Assembly (NCBI GenBank): GCA_013399015.1 | Contig: VWZX01006844.1 | Location: 1 to 64,000, forward strand | From: Galbula dea | Taxonomy: Eukaryota; Chordata; Aves; Piciformes; Galbulidae | Reading direction: 5' to 3' | DNA length: 64,000 nt | Shown here: one piece after another, positions 24,601 through 39,600 of the stretch | Numbering within the stretch: the stretch's first letter is position 1 | How the letters are laid out: every line of letters begins with the position of its first letter | Made by a program: the position numbers and the translations under genes | Notes under the pieces: model-generated | Seen by the model: the letters and a program-made list of their open reading frames with translations, nothing else | What the model was told of the DNA's origin: nothing | The model's database searches: none

Positions 24601-27600
24601 TAGTCTGGAGAAAAGCAGGTTCAGGGGAGACCTTGTTGCTCTCTACAGCTCCTTGAAAGGAGTTTGTAGGGTCAGGGGTGTCGGTCTCTTCTCCCATGTA
24701 AAAAGTGATAGGACAAGAGGAAACAGCATTCATTTGCACCAGAAGTGGTTTGGATTGGATATAAGGAAAGAATTATTCACTGCATTGAAACAGGCTGCCC
24801 AGGGAAATGAAGGAGGCACCATTTCTGGAGGTATAGGCAAGACATGTAGATGCGGTGCTTAGGGACATGGTTTTCTGCTGGACTTGGCAGTGTTAGGTTT
24901 ATGCTTGGAGTCAATGATCTAAGAGGTCTTTTCCTACCTAAGTGATCCTGTGACAGTCTTATCCCTCCTCCTTTCTCCAAATATAAGACAGACATTGATA
25001 GTCATTTCATGGGAGTGTGACTGGGATGATCAAGGGACTGGAATAAGTGATGTTAAGGGCTCAGAAATTGCTCAGCATGGAGAAAACTTCAAGGGCGACT
25101 AATAGCAGCTTTCTAGTACTTAGACATTATCAAGGAAATAGAGTCAGGTTATTAATGATGGTGCAGGATGAGAGAGAGAATCTGTCATTTCAGTTTAGTC
25201 TGCCTAACTGGATGCATTTGGATAAACATTTTCACCCTAGGAGAATGATGGAGCTTTGGAACAGGTTGCCCAATGGCGTAATGCTATTTCTATCCTTGGA
25301 GGCGGGTCCTTGGAAAGGACTGGACAAACCTCTGAGCAAGCTTATCTGACCTCACTGCAGACCCAGCTTTAAACAGGAGGTTGAATGTAGACCTTTTGAG
25401 GTCTCTTCCAACCTGAATTATTCCAGAATTTCATGAACTGAAAAGGGTTTTTCTTCCAGGGTCTGTGATGGAACGATAATTTCAGTCTGATAAGTTCTGA
25501 TGTTGCAGTAAGACAACTCGTATGCTGAACTGTAGGAAGACAAATGTTTGAGGTATAGAATGTGTTAATGCAATGTATATTGTAAAAAAAAAAATATGGA
25601 TTTGTGTTTGTATGTGTTAAGAATCTTTTGATGGAATATGATAAGCAAGGAGAAGAGCTGGATTCAGAAAAAGGCAGAGCAAATAACCTTGAACGTCAGA
25701 TAGATGATCTCACAAGACAGCTGCAGGTGGCATCCCAGCAGGTCAGTTCTGTGTGTCTGGTCTCTTGATAATTACACTAAAAATTATTTTACCTATTGAG
25801 GGGGTTTTTTTATCTGCTTGTTAATATACATAATTTCAGAACCTAAGTGCATTTTGGATAGTGACTTGAAATTCAGGGATGGGGTTTTTTTTCAACATCT
25901 AATATCTTACCTGGGCTATAACAAAGGTAAATACATCCAGAATCTTGGGGGTTTTTCAGCAGAAAGGGTTTAATTTACCCCAGGTCAACTCACTGAAAAG
26001 AGAAGACCAAATGATCACTTCTGGCTTACTTTGGACATAAACTCTGCTTCATGTTTTTTATTAAAAAAAGCAAGTATCAAACTTTGCCCTTTTCTCTGAT
26101 TTCACACCTAGGGTTCTCATAAAGTACAGGAACCTGGAACTGTTCTTTTTTTTTTTTTTTTCTTCTGTTTCTCAGTCAAAAATGTGATTTTTGTTATTTA
26201 ATCAACAGTGTTTAAACATACAAAATTTTACTTATTTTTATTTTTACATCTTCCACAAGGCTGAGACTTCAGAATGTATTGTAGAGTACTGACTGTAGTG
26301 GCATTCAGAAGAGTCTAAGATGGTAATTAAGCAGCTGTGAGACACATTTTTGCAAAGCTAGCTGCAAAGGGTTTGAGATTTTGGGATTTAAATTCCCAGG
26401 CCCAATACATAATTACACTGAAGATCCACCTAGGCCACAGTTTCCTTGTAAACAGAAGCCAGTAGTGAAGAATGTGGGAAAATATGACAAATGGTAGCAT
26501 GTGTTCTGCTGACTATGCAGGTGCTGAATTTTTCCTGTTTGTAATGAAGTATTCTGTAAACAAAAACACTGTTCAGGTAATCACTGGCAGCTTCTTTCTC
26601 TTATACTTCACTCTTAAATGTGTGATAGGGACCAGGATAAAACACTGGAGATGTCCAAGTTAAATCTCTTAACAATGATTGCAAAAATAGGCCAGATACA
26701 GGAGGAGTTCTTACTGTGTACTGATGTGATCACATCAAAGACAGGAATTAGTTAGGAATCAAAGTTAGGAATTAGTAATATGGTCATTTCTTTGGAAATA
26801 CAGCAGCTGTAGTTGAAGTGGGGTAATAAGTACTTCAACCTTGCATGTCATTGTGGGTGGAAGGTGATTCTCACAGAAAGCATAAATGTTGGGGGGTTTT
26901 TTGCCTTTTTTTTTCTTGTAATTCTGTCTGTCTTACAGAAAGCTAAGCAAATTGACTGTCAACAAAATAATCCAATTGTGCTAGTGCCTTTAATTCAGCC
27001 TGTTGCTTACTCAGGCTTAAAACAGTTAAGATGGATAAGACTTACCTGTAGGAATGCTGTTTGTAAGGGAGTTGGGTAGAAACTGGTGGTGTTTTGTTTG
27101 TGTTTGTTTTAAATATAGACAGTATCTGTCCAAGTTGAATGCAAATTCTGCTTACACTTTTATCTTTGCACTGTGACTGTTTCAGCATGATCAGTTACGC
27201 TCTGCTAATGAAGACCTCCTGGCTCGTGTTGAAACACTGCAACAGAACGATAAGCTGCTGGAAGCTCAGATACTGGAGATACAAAGGGCCAAAGCAAAGG
27301 CTGACAAAGAACTAGAAGCTGAAAAGCTTCTCAAAGAACAGAAAACAAAGGTAACACTCTGTAGAGATGGTGAATGGGCTGAAGCATGACCTCACTGGAT
27401 GTGGCTTCTGTTAGATCTTTGTGAACTGTGTTTTTATAGAACTCTTGTTACTTTTGGAGACTTGGTCTCTTCATTGAAAGAACTTTGTGAAGCTGTCACT
27501 TAGGTTGGGGTTGTTACAGATGCACGTCATAATTTTCTAGGTTTTTCTTTTGGTTCCCAGTTATTTCCTAAAAGAGGAATCAATTGTCTTTGTTCAACCT

Positions 27601-30600
27601 AAGTGTTTGTAAGTGTAAGTAGATGCTGACATCTGTTTTGAAATTGGACTGCATAATTGAGAAGTATTTCAATTTCAGGAACATAGTGGTGCTCTCCGAG
27701 AAATGGAGGAGCTTCAGATGCAACTGCAGAAGGAAAAGAAACATCTGCAGAAAACTATGCAAGAGCTAGAGCTAGCCAGAAAGGTAGAGTTGTTGTTCAT
27801 GTTAATGCCTAATGGACTACCAAAGACTTTGGCACATCTTGCTGTGCTGAACATCTCTTCTGTTCTGAGGGTTTTAAAGCCTAGGGTTTGGAAAAGGGAA
27901 AACGTGATGGCTTTTACCCCCTGGTTTTGTGTTTGAAGAGCTGATGTGTACTTTTGGGTTTGGTGGGGGTTTTTTTTACTTCTGTTTATTTGTTTGTTTC
28001 TTTTAACTTGGGTTAAGTGGCCTATCATGAGTAAAAATAGGAATGGAATTCAGATGTCTGGAGTACTTGTATGGTGCCTTATTACTGAGGAGATGGAAGT
28101 CTGATGGATGGTTGTTGCTTGTGGATATGGATAGTTATAAAGTTTTTCTGTTAGATGGGCAATGTAGTTTTTAAATGTAACTTCTAAAGAGAAATAAAAA
28201 TTCTTAGCAGGCAAGGCAGATTTACAAGCTCTAACTTCATTGTGTGACTTGCAGGATGCTCAGAAGAGTACACTGATGGATATGGAAATAGCTGATTATG
28301 AAAGGCTAGTGAGAGAACTTAATCAGAAGATTACTGATAAAGACAGCAGAATAGAAGATCTGGAGCAAGAGACAGGGATTCAGAAACAGAAGCAAGAGAC
28401 CCTACAAGAAGAAATAAGTGAGTAAACTATAAACAGGAAGGGTCACTATGGTACAGTTAGTAATGGCAGAAAATACAATTCAGAAACAATTTCTTGAGTT
28501 GATCAGTAAGAGTAAGGATTGCAGGGAATACTAAACAGCAACATAGTCAAGATTACTTTTCCATAAAGGAAACTTTACTAGGTTAACCAGTCACTTCATC
28601 TAGTATTCAGCAAAAAAACCAAATTACTTGCTTGATAAACTTCATGTTTTTGCCTGATGAAGTTAATCATTATGTTCTGAAGGTTGATGGCAGATGGGTT
28701 TTCATTCTGACACGCTCCTAAAACTTCACCAGTTAGCATAGGATTAACAATTTCATTTCTTCCTATCCTGAAGTGTAAGTCATCATTTTATTTACTTGAA
28801 GATCTTTGTGATATTTAGAAGTAAGATATGAATTGTAAGCTCCTTGTTTGTAGCTCTTAAGAAATCTGTCAGAAATTTGCTTCAATATTTTCCAGTATCC
28901 TTAAGGAAATACAGGAGAGGAGGTTTCCTTTACATGTAACTGCTGTTTTCTGCACTAGAGTCACTTCAGTCAGCTATGCAACAGGATGAGGAAAGAAATG
29001 CCAAGATAAAACAACTCCTGGTGAAAACCAAAAAAGAACTGGCTGATTCAAAACAAGCTGTAAGTCCAGTTGTTAATGACAGTGTATTCCATTTATAAAC
29101 TAACTTGTAAAGAATAAGCTGGTAGCTCATAAGTTGCTAAGGTTCTTTTAATAAGCAGTTCATTTTATCACGCAGGAAAATGACCATCTGATGTTGCAGG
29201 CATCATTAAAAGGGGAATTGGAAGCCAGTCAACAACAAGTGGAAGCCTATAAGGCAAGAAACTTCAGTTCTTTGTTAGTATAAGATTTCTTATTTTAAGT
29301 AATAAGAGTGTGATTTATAGTGGGCAACTGGAATCTGGGCTGAAGATTGAAAAGGTGGTGTTTTTACTGGTAGATTACTGGCTCTTTTTCTTAAATTAGT
29401 TTCATCTGCTGCTTTCCCCAAGTACTTCATTTCCCCTGGGATATTCTTCAAACAGGTTTACCCTTTCTTGTTCTTTCTTTCCTTTCCACCAAAAGAGAGG
29501 ACTCTGTAGCTTAAAGTTTGTAACTGGGATGTGTTTTAAAATAATTTAGAAGTGGAAGTTGCTCAGTTTAGAAGCAGAAGAACAAAACATTGGCAGAAGA
29601 AAATCTGAAGTGTTGTGTCTCTGTATAAATTTCATTGGTTGAGCAGAATAGGAATTGAATGTGAGGAAGGGAAGGGAGAGAGGGGTTGACTTTCTTAAAT
29701 GCTGCCACTCCACCACTGTAATTTTATATTTAATTCTCTCTCTAAACATCATCATATATTTTTTTTAGTTAAGTACATGAAAACCAATTTCTATTTTTAT
29801 ACTGTTTTTATTGAATTTTAATTTTATATTCACTACTTCTATGCAGGAATTGTTGTAGTGGAATCCTCTGTTCTCTGTGGGACAAAAATACTGTCATTGT
29901 TAAGTTTTCAAATGGCTTTTTCAGATTCAAGTGGCTGTACTAACGTCAGAAAAGCATAAAGTTCAGGAACAGCTGAGAACTTCTTTGGAGCAACACCAGC
30001 GTACATTGAGTGCTTACCAGCAAAAAATGGCAACCTTGCAAGAAGAGTGCAGAGCAGCCCAGGTACTCTGCTGGAAGAGGTCACATCAGAGACTTTAGAA
30101 GGCAGATTTACTGCACCCTTTACCTGCTTCTCTCAAGATATTTTGCAGATCTTTCTCCCTTCTGTTTTTGTCTGTCAGGAGTGGGGAGATACCTCAGTGC
30201 TTAATGCATTTGAGTGGTGGAATAGGGGACAAGCCAGACTCTTTCCTGGTTGTCATGTATCACTTGTGGTGGAGCCTCTGGACTGCACTGTTATATTTCC
30301 AGTAGGGAAAACCTTGTGGTGATGGTAGGGAGTCAGACTTTTAAGACGATCAGCAAGTATCCAGTGCAGGGAAAAGAGGAGTTTTTAAAGAAAAGAGGAG
30401 AAGAACAAATGGAAAAGGAATATAATTTGCTCTATATAAAATGGGTTAACTCAGATACCAAGTTACAAAACACAAGCAAACAAAAAACCTGTGGAAAAAT
30501 ATGGTTGCAAGCACCTTTTAATATGCTGCTATATGAACAATTCTGGACTGGCAGCTGAGCTACATGTGAAGCTGACGCTATTGCTGAGGGTTTTATTCAT

Positions 30601-33600
30601 ATGACACTCTGTTAGATGTTCTTGGGATCTGATGTTTGTGTTGGAGACAGACCCATTCAGAATACAGGACTGTTAATGCTCAAACTATCTCTATGGAGAT
30701 TAGTGCACCGCACTGTGGCCCCTTTTGTATGACAGGTGTTCATCCTTCAGATAAGTAACAGCTGAATGCAGCCTCTCAAAAGAATGAAAACCTGCCCCTG
30801 TGTTTTCTTAGAGGAATGTTCAACACGAGTACTTGAAGGATGGGAGTAATTCTTGCTGTATAGTGGTGCTGTATTGTCAGGTAATTCACTGTGTGTCCAC
30901 AGAAACCTGTCCATCAGCTGAATTTCGAAGAGAGGGCAGACCAAACAATCAACTAGTACAATCAACTAGAGCATTATTGTATCTTCTGCTCTGTATTACT
31001 ATTACAAGACTGACTTAACTACTTAAAATAATGCATAACATTAAAGCATATTACATTTCCTTTTTTCCTTCACCTTTGCCTTCATTTAAAGCTGTTTGAT
31101 AGAACCCCTTGCTTGTGAATCTCTGTTGAATGCACTTTCTGAATTTGCCAGTACTCTTTCTTTAATACTGGTGTGTTGAAATTCATCTGTCTTTTAAGTT
31201 TCATGTTCTATGATCATAGAATCATAGAATGGCTCAGGTTGGAAAGGACCTTAAAGATCATCTAGCTCCAAGGCCCTGCCATGGGCAGGGATGGCACACA
31301 CTAGACCAGGTTGCCCAGGGCCGCATCCAGCCTGGCCTTGAACTAGTCTAAAGAAGCATGACCTGTTATGGTACCTGCTATTTTTATTATCTATTTAAAG
31401 CAAGAAAATGCAACAGGTGGTTCATAATTTTTTTTTCAGTGTGGGATGGATTTTATTTTAGAGAAATTATGGGAGCAGTAGTTAAGAACATAACTTAACT
31501 AAGGGTTCTTTTTCTATGTGATAGGCTGAACAAGCATCTGTCACAGCGGAGTTCGAGAGCTACAAAGTCCGTGTTCATAATGTTCTAAAACAGCAAAAGA
31601 ATAAATCTGCTTCTCAGGCAGAATCTGAGGGAGCCAAACAAGAAAGGTAAAACTAACATTTTTATATGCATACAGAAAAATACTGATATTCAAGATCCTA
31701 AGCTTGCTTTTGCAAACTGCTGACCAGCAAGGGAGTTCCTCTGTTTAACTCTTTGCCTTGGTAAGGAAAATATCAGAAGGGAGACAATTTGATCACCCAG
31801 TTACTTTGGTTTAAAAAAACAAAACAAACCAAAAACCCCACAAACCTCTTTATTTCCATAAACTCTATCTAAAATCTGTAATTTAACTGTGACTGCATAT
31901 CTGAACAGAAGAAAGATCATCAGTTTGTACCATGGTGGCAGTATGTACTATGTTAGTTTCTAATTCCTTGATTAGAGGGTTTTTTTAACATTTATTTTTG
32001 TGCAGATTATCAGCTGTTGCAGTCAGAGAAAGAAGTGTTAGGAAGATTCTTCTGATTCTTGTGAGCAGAAATTAGTCAGCATATTCTGTGTAGACTTGAC
32101 ATGTCATTTTCTCTGACATAAAGCATTGCAGCAAAGTGCCATTTCAAACTAAGATGAAAAGCAGATTGATACTGTTCAGCTGAGCTCACTTTGAACTTTT
32201 CCAGGGAGGAAGTCTAGTGAGGTAAAGCTCTGGCTGCCAATTCAGTCACCAGTTCCAGCAGATTTATGAAATACTGTTGTCTTGTCAGATGTTATATGAG
32301 TAAAGACTTGGTAAGAAAAATGATCACTGCCAAAACTTCCCTGAAAATCATGTCAGTATAGTTGTAAACCAGGTAAATTCAGATTCGCTTTTGAAAATGG
32401 CTGAACCCACTGCAAAAGGAGATCAGTTTCTGGAAGCTGTTTTTAATAAGTTATTGATAGCTGTCCTTGGTGACAAACTGGATATTGATGTGGGAGATGT
32501 CAAAATTAATTTCTGACACAGATCTTAAAGCATGCAATTGCAACTGAAAATCCACCAGAGGGAGAGTTGTGCTTTGTAGAGGACTTCAGGGTTATGCTCT
32601 GTTTGTGGTTTTTTAAATACATAGAATCATAGAATTGTCAGAGTTGGAAAGGACCTTAAAGATCGTCTAGTTCCAACCCCCCTGCCTGGCAGGGACACCT
32701 TCCCCTAGATTAGGTTGCCCAGAGCACCATCCAGCCTGGCCTTAAAAAATCCTAGGGATGAGGCTTCTACAACCTCTCTGGGCAACCTGTTCCAGTGTCT
32801 CCCCACCCTAATAGTGAAGAACTTCCTCCTGATGTCCAACTTAAATCTACCCTCCTCTAGTTTACATCCATTCCCCCTAGTCCTATCACTATCTGACCTC
32901 CTAAAAAGTCTTTCACCAGCTTTCTTTTAGGCCCCCTTCAGATACTGGGAGGCAACAAACAGGTCTCCTTGGAGCCTTCTCTTCTGCAAACTGAACAAAC
33001 AACTCCAACTCTGTCTGTCCTTGCAGGAGAGGTGCTCCAGTCCTCTTTATCATCTGCCTCTTCCTTTTGTTTTGAAGCAAGTAAACTGCAAGAGTTGCAT
33101 TTCTCTATCTCTCTGTTTTGTAGAATTTTAAGAAATTCTGGTATTAGTTTTTTGTGAAAGAGGGTTAGCTTGGAAACAAAGGGGACAAGTAATCAAGCAG
33201 TAAAGATGACAAGTAGTTTACAAGTATCAACTCCAAGGACTGATGTGATGGAGAGTTCATGAGATAGCAGAGACGTCTGCACATGTAAATATAGAAAGCA
33301 TAAAAGCAGCATGTGTGTGACTTCAGACTTTTTTCTCCTGGTGGATGGTTTTGATTTATTTCTGGCAGAGTTTCTGGTTTTATGGATTGATTTTTGCTTT
33401 CTAGTCCTTTGCTCAAAATCTGCTTCAACCATTTGTCTCCTGTATTCAGTCTCATTGAATTAATATGCATTAATTAAACAAACAAAAGCACCACTTTTAA
33501 GGATCAATTGCTTCTCCTGTCTGCATCCCACATACTCTTTCTGTCTTGTTCCTCCAAACCTGCTTGAAGTCACACTTTCTACCCCAGTAGTTACATTCCC

Positions 33601-36600
33601 AGCAGTTCAGATGGGATGTGATAAACCTGTTTGTACCTACATTGAAATGGAATCAGAACTGTTTGAATTGTTTCTGCTGCAGTCACAGCCTGAGGTTATC
33701 TTGGTCATGGTCCTATGTTGATTTCGGTAAGCAATTTGGATCAGCTGTCCAAGATGTTATGGGTATAATATAGGTTCTGAAATAATGAGTCTTCTTAAAT
33801 ATATGTTTATTTTCCCCCCCCTTGTAGAGAACAGTTGGAAATGGTGATAGATCAACTTAAAGTGAAGCTGCAAGATGCTCAGCGGAATTCCCAGATGAAC
33901 GCGTCGGAACTCCAGGCGTTGCAGTCTGACCACGACACCCTGCTGGAGAGACACAATAAGATGCTGCAAGAGACTGTTGCCAAAGAGGCAGAACTCCGTG
34001 AAAAGTATTGTCTGCTGATGAATAGATCTAGATACTTGATTCTGTGTGAACTTGAAGGGCTGGGCATGTAATAGCCTGTAACTGCTTCCCAAAGCAAGGA
34101 CAGTATTGTTGTGAAAAGTTAAAGGAATTTTCTGAAGGATTCTTTGCTGTTTTTCATGAGTCTTCAGCAGTGAAAATGAAGTTGTAGCTGGTCAGGGAAT
34201 TTGAGATTTCTGCAAGCTTTCTACCTGTTATCTGTGAGATCTGAAAACTATCATTTTCTAGGCACTTTGGCTATTTTTAAGTCCAACACTCAACACTACA
34301 TTTGTGTTGAACTGCTCAAGTAAATTTTATGGATGTTTCCTGTTGGAGAAATAAGGTAGTTAAATGCTGTGGTTTCACTGAGAAATACCCAGTCTTGTGT
34401 CCACCAAATATCTTTCTTACAGAAAATAATGGGCTTTAGGCCTATGCTTGCTACAGTCCTATTGTGCCATTTCTTTCAAAATTAAAGGAATCTTTAATTT
34501 GTGTCACTTCTTGAAAAAAATCATGAGTACCTAGTACTTGAGGTCTTCAGAAAAGGTCTTTGTCTTTTTTTCTTTGTTTAGGCTATGAAGAAGTTCATGT
34601 GAAATATTCATTAGAAATTACAGCTTAGTATCAGGAACTGTTGACTTCCTGTCGCTATCTTTGTACTCTTTTGTCTGTTCCTGATAGGCACATGATGATT
34701 CACTGTAATTAGCTAAATTATGTCTTTCTGCTTTTTTGTCTGGAAACAGCCCATATCACAGTAGATCCCTATTGTACCCAGAGAGACTAGCTCCTTTCCT
34801 ACTCTGGCTATAGTTAAGTTTGTATGCTTATATGGGCAAGTCCTGTGCTTAGCCTTTCCCTACATGCCCTCGTTTAATTGCTTGTGACGATTTTTTCATG
34901 CTTCTGGAGTACCTCCAAGCCAAGTACAGTTGAGATGTTAATAATATTTTTCTTGCTAACAGCTGCTTTTTTTCTACTTTCTTCTGTGCTGAAAATTTGA
35001 AGCTTAAAAAAATTCAAATTTAACTTCTTAGAAATTTGTGTTTAGAAACCTTACAGAAGTGTTTCTTAAGTAAATGTCAAAGGAGGTCAAGAAGGTGACA
35101 CGCCCTGTATGACACTAAACAATCATGTTGCACTTTAAGAATGTTTGGAGCAGAGTGTCTCCAGCACTTTTTCCCAAAGGTGTCTGAATCTGTGTTCTGA
35201 AATGTTTATACAGCACAGTGCATTCTTGTGATAGGTGATATGTGTCACTTTTTCAGCCTTGGATTTTCCCCTGTAAAAAAGGGGAATTTAGATGGAAAAA
35301 CGTTATGTGGCCTTTCTAAGGTAATCATACACATGAGAAGTGAAAATTTCATACTTTAATTCAAATTAAAATACTTTAAAAATTAAAGTACTTTAACCTC
35401 TGCAAATCTAGGAATGTAAAAATGACAGTGTTGTGCCGTTTGTTTCTTACGGTTTGTGTGTCTGCTGTTTTTAGGCTCTGCACAATACAGTCTGAGAACA
35501 TGGTTATGAAAACAGAGCATGCCCAGGCTTTGTCTCAGCTGACAGCTCAGAATGAAGCTCTCCGAAACAATTTCAGAGATCAAGTCAGGAACCTGCAAGA
35601 AGAGCACAGGAAGACAGTAGAGACACTTCAGCAACAACTGTCCAGAGTAGAAGCTCAGCTCTTCCAACTCAAGAGTGAACCAAGCACTAGAGGTAACTTT
35701 CAGGCACAATACCATTTTTTTTTCTTGGATTAGATATAAATTTCTGTACCTGAGTCTGAATCTAGAACATGCTTATAGTGTGTGGCTCTGTAATATACCA
35801 GAAACTTTTTCTGGAGAATCTGCAGCATGCCATATCAATCCCTTGATACCAAGGAAGGAAGGTTTATTATTACCATCCCTTGAGAATCTTAAGGCACTTG
35901 AATGTATCCAGAGGTAGGTAACAAAGCTGGTGAAAGGGCTGGAAGGAGTGTCCTGTGAGGAGCAGCTGAGGACTTTGGGCACATATCGTTTGGAGAGAGG
36001 AGGTTTGGGTTGACCTGATTCTCCTCTACAGCATCCCAAGGAGAGGAAGTGAAGAGGGAGGTGCTGACCTCTTGTGCCTGACATCCAGTGAATAGAACAT
36101 GTGGCAATGGCTTAAAGCTGCACCAGAGGAGAAGATTCAGACTGGACATTAGGAAGCATTTGTGTATTTGAGAGGGCAGTCAAACCCTAGAACAGGCTCC
36201 CTGCAGAGGTGCTTGATACCGCAAGCCTGTCGGTGTTTAAAGGGCATTTGGACAATGCCCTTAACAACATACTTGGACTTTGTCAGCCCTGAAGTGGTCA
36301 GGCTTTGAACTAGGTGATCTTAGTAGGTCCCTTTCATCTGGAACTATTCTGTTGTGTTCTAGAGTGTGCATCACTGTTCTCTCTTCTGCAGTATCTGCCT
36401 TGTCAGACAGATCAAAGGAAATTACTTTGCAAATGTTTGTTGCTCCTCCTATCAGTTTGTCTCAGATTTTGGACATCTGCCTGCAGTATGGGGGTAAAGC
36501 TAAAGAAAAGTTTATTGAAAGCTGTTCTAAGAGTGTTTGTTACTGGTATTCTTGCTATTTGATCCTTCTTCTAATTTAACATTTTACTGTGTTCAAGCTC

Positions 36601-39600
36601 AAGTGCTGTTTTTATATCCATAAAGTTCCTAATTAGGATGTAGTTGGGTATTTGCCCAGCAGCAGTAACAGTTGAAGAAGTTCCTCTTTCCAGATGGCAC
36701 TGAAGCAGCAGGATAGTGCACACTATGTGAAAACAGTGCAATTTACACCACCTACAGGACTGGGTGAAGGAAAAGCTCGTTCTGTTTTCCATTTAAAACA
36801 TTTGACACTCTCAGCATGGCTACAGCACATCTACAGGGAGAGCTGCATAAAGGTTTCATAGTCACTGAAATAGAACTGCCACTCAAGTTTGGATTTAGAA
36901 GCACCTTCCCTCTAGGAGCAGGAGCTGGACGTTTGCCTTTTTGGACCTGCTGCTCTCTGGGGGCCCAATGGAGCAAGTTGAAGTGAGGTGCTCTAGGGAG
37001 CAAACCAAAAGTGGCAGCCCCAGGTTTCCTAGGCCAGTTTGGGAGTTGCCAGGGGAAGGCAAAAACTAGCCCCAAGAATCAGGGCTGCTACCTTCCCTCT
37101 AGGAGGAGGAGCTGGACATTTGCTTTGGAGGTGAAAGGCCATATTGTGCTATTATAAATGTTATGGGTCTATCTGGCTTTCCCCTTTACTTCACGTTTCC
37201 TCCCCCTGCTTTATGTACTGCTCTCCAGTCTGAGACAGTCACACCTCTGAAACAGCTCCACCAATTTCATTCCTATGGCAAACATCAGTAAATGTCTTTC
37301 AGGTCCAGCTGTTTCAAACCCAGCAACAAAGAACTTTAGAGAACGGCGCAACGCTGACCTTCCTCTTCTCGATGTGCACAGTGTAGCTAGGGAAGAGGGA
37401 GAAGGTATGGAAACAACAGACACAGAGTCTGTCTCTTCAGCCAGCACCTATGTACCATCCTTGGAACAACTGCTGAACTCCACAGAAGCAAAACTTGGTA
37501 GGTGGAAGGCATGACTTTTTGAAGCAGTTGACTACAGAAGTTTTGCAATTTTGTGCCCTTAAAATACATGAGAATGTTGTGTTTTCATGCTTTCTGGTAC
37601 AAGACACAAGTCTACTGAAGTGCCACTGAATTGACACTGTCTTGAATTTCTGTAGGTATTTTGTCCTTGTGTAAGGACATTGCTTCAGGTTTAGTGATTT
37701 AAAGATGTCATATTTGTGACTTTCTAAAGGGAAAGACTGAATGAGCAAGTCAGTGGAAAAGTTATGCAACCTTTTGTTTTCTACACTAGTCTCTACTGGA
37801 GACAATTAAGTGCTGATTTAACTCTCATTACTGAAAGGACAAAAAGTCTGTGCATCTTAATATGGCTTATTGTAACAGGAATTTATTACTAGGTTTTTTC
37901 CTAGGAAAAAGAAAGCCAGCATAAAGAACAAATGTTCTAAGCATCTCCTGAAAAGCAGAGAAATACATGGTAGCATTTAATCGTGTTTTGTAAGTCTACT
38001 GAACACTTTGTGGAGAAATTGTTGGAAATGCCCACCTATGGGTAGGAAACAAGGGGTAAATTAAAGCCATGTATCTTGACATAGTTAAAACTGATTTGCC
38101 AGTCTTCTAATATACTTAGATTTACAAAAATAGATCACAAAACAAGCAGACAGCAGCAGCAGTGATGCCTGTTAATTTTGCAGTCTGACTTTACATGGAT
38201 TTTGTTTTTAAGAAACTACATTAACCAAATCCTAATTTTAACTTCGTATAAAGTAGATGCAAGTACTTTTTCTTTCTCTCAGCTTTCTTTTCCAATTAAT
38301 TGCAGAACCATCTCATTGGCAAACAGAACTCACAAAGGATGAACTGATTGAGAAGCTAAACACAACAGCAAAGAGTGCTGATCACTTGAACGAGTTACTT
38401 CGTGAATCGGAAGCAACCAATGCCATCCTAATGGAACAAATAAAGGTTAGCAGACACGCAGGAAATGTGGAGACAGCTCTCATTTCTCTGGTCTGTTTCT
38501 TAGACCAGATGTTTGACACCACATATCTTTCAGAAAATCCCATTCTATAAAATTATGGTGATGCAAAAAATTAATTTCGGAAGGGCTTTTATTCCACAGA
38601 ATTAAACAGAGCTTCAAGAGTTGGCTTCAGTTTTTTGGGGTTCATTCCTCACAGTTTCTAGTCGAGGTGTAGGGGGAGGAGTAAAAGCTGTTACAAAAAA
38701 AAATCAAACCTCAAATGTTTGAAAGTTTAATGTTTAGTAAAGTGCCTTTACTATTTTCACTTGGATAAAAGTAGCAAATCCCAAGGGAAGTGGTGTCTGG
38801 TTTCTCTTCCTGTAACCCCTTTTAGCTGTCTTAAGTTAAAAGAAAATACATGTTTAAAGAAACATGTACTAACAGAGTTTGGTTTGATTTGGTTGCTCCT
38901 GCCTGAGTTTTCTGAAAACGTTTTTGAAGCTAACATATTCTGTAAACATTCTAAACTTTCTTCTATAAAATGTCTCTTAATCAATGATAATATTGTTAAA
39001 TAAGCAACATGGAGCAAAGATTTAACTGTTCAAGTCTTTATCACTGAAATTGAATAGTTAGTACCATATCTCATGATAACTACTGCAGAGATTTTATCCA
39101 AAAAAAGGTTATTTTTCATCAACAAAATGCTACCTCTGGACAACATTGTCATATGTTCAGCTTTCACTGGCTTTTCGTCCAGAGCATGTTGCTATGCACA
39201 CAACATGTTTTGAAGCAAGATGCACAGTTTGCTTTTGAGCTCTTCAAAAGACCTCTGTTCAATTGCTCATTATATGAAGCAAACAATATTGCACGTTTTT
39301 CTTCTCCTCATCTGCAGCTGCTTAAGAGTGAAGTAAGAAGACTGGAAAGAAATCAAGAGAGAGAAAAGTCAGTGGCTAATCTAGAATACTTGAAGAACGT
39401 TCTATTGCAGTTTATATTTCTCAAATCAGGAAGCGAGAAAGAAAGGCTGCTCCCAGTAATAGACACCATGCTGCAGCTCAGCCCTGAAGAGAAGGGGAAG
39501 CTAGTTGCTATTGCCCAAGGTAGGTGGTGTTCAGAATAAACAAAGGCAACTGAAGTTCTCTGCTTTCTTTTATGTAGACCTTTGAGGAAAAACAAAGCTT

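Noticed and set aside
35422..35474. Upstream extension of GCC2 exon 19 frame
   Set aside because: The open frame runs into the intron before the TTTTTAG acceptor; human similarity starts only after it.
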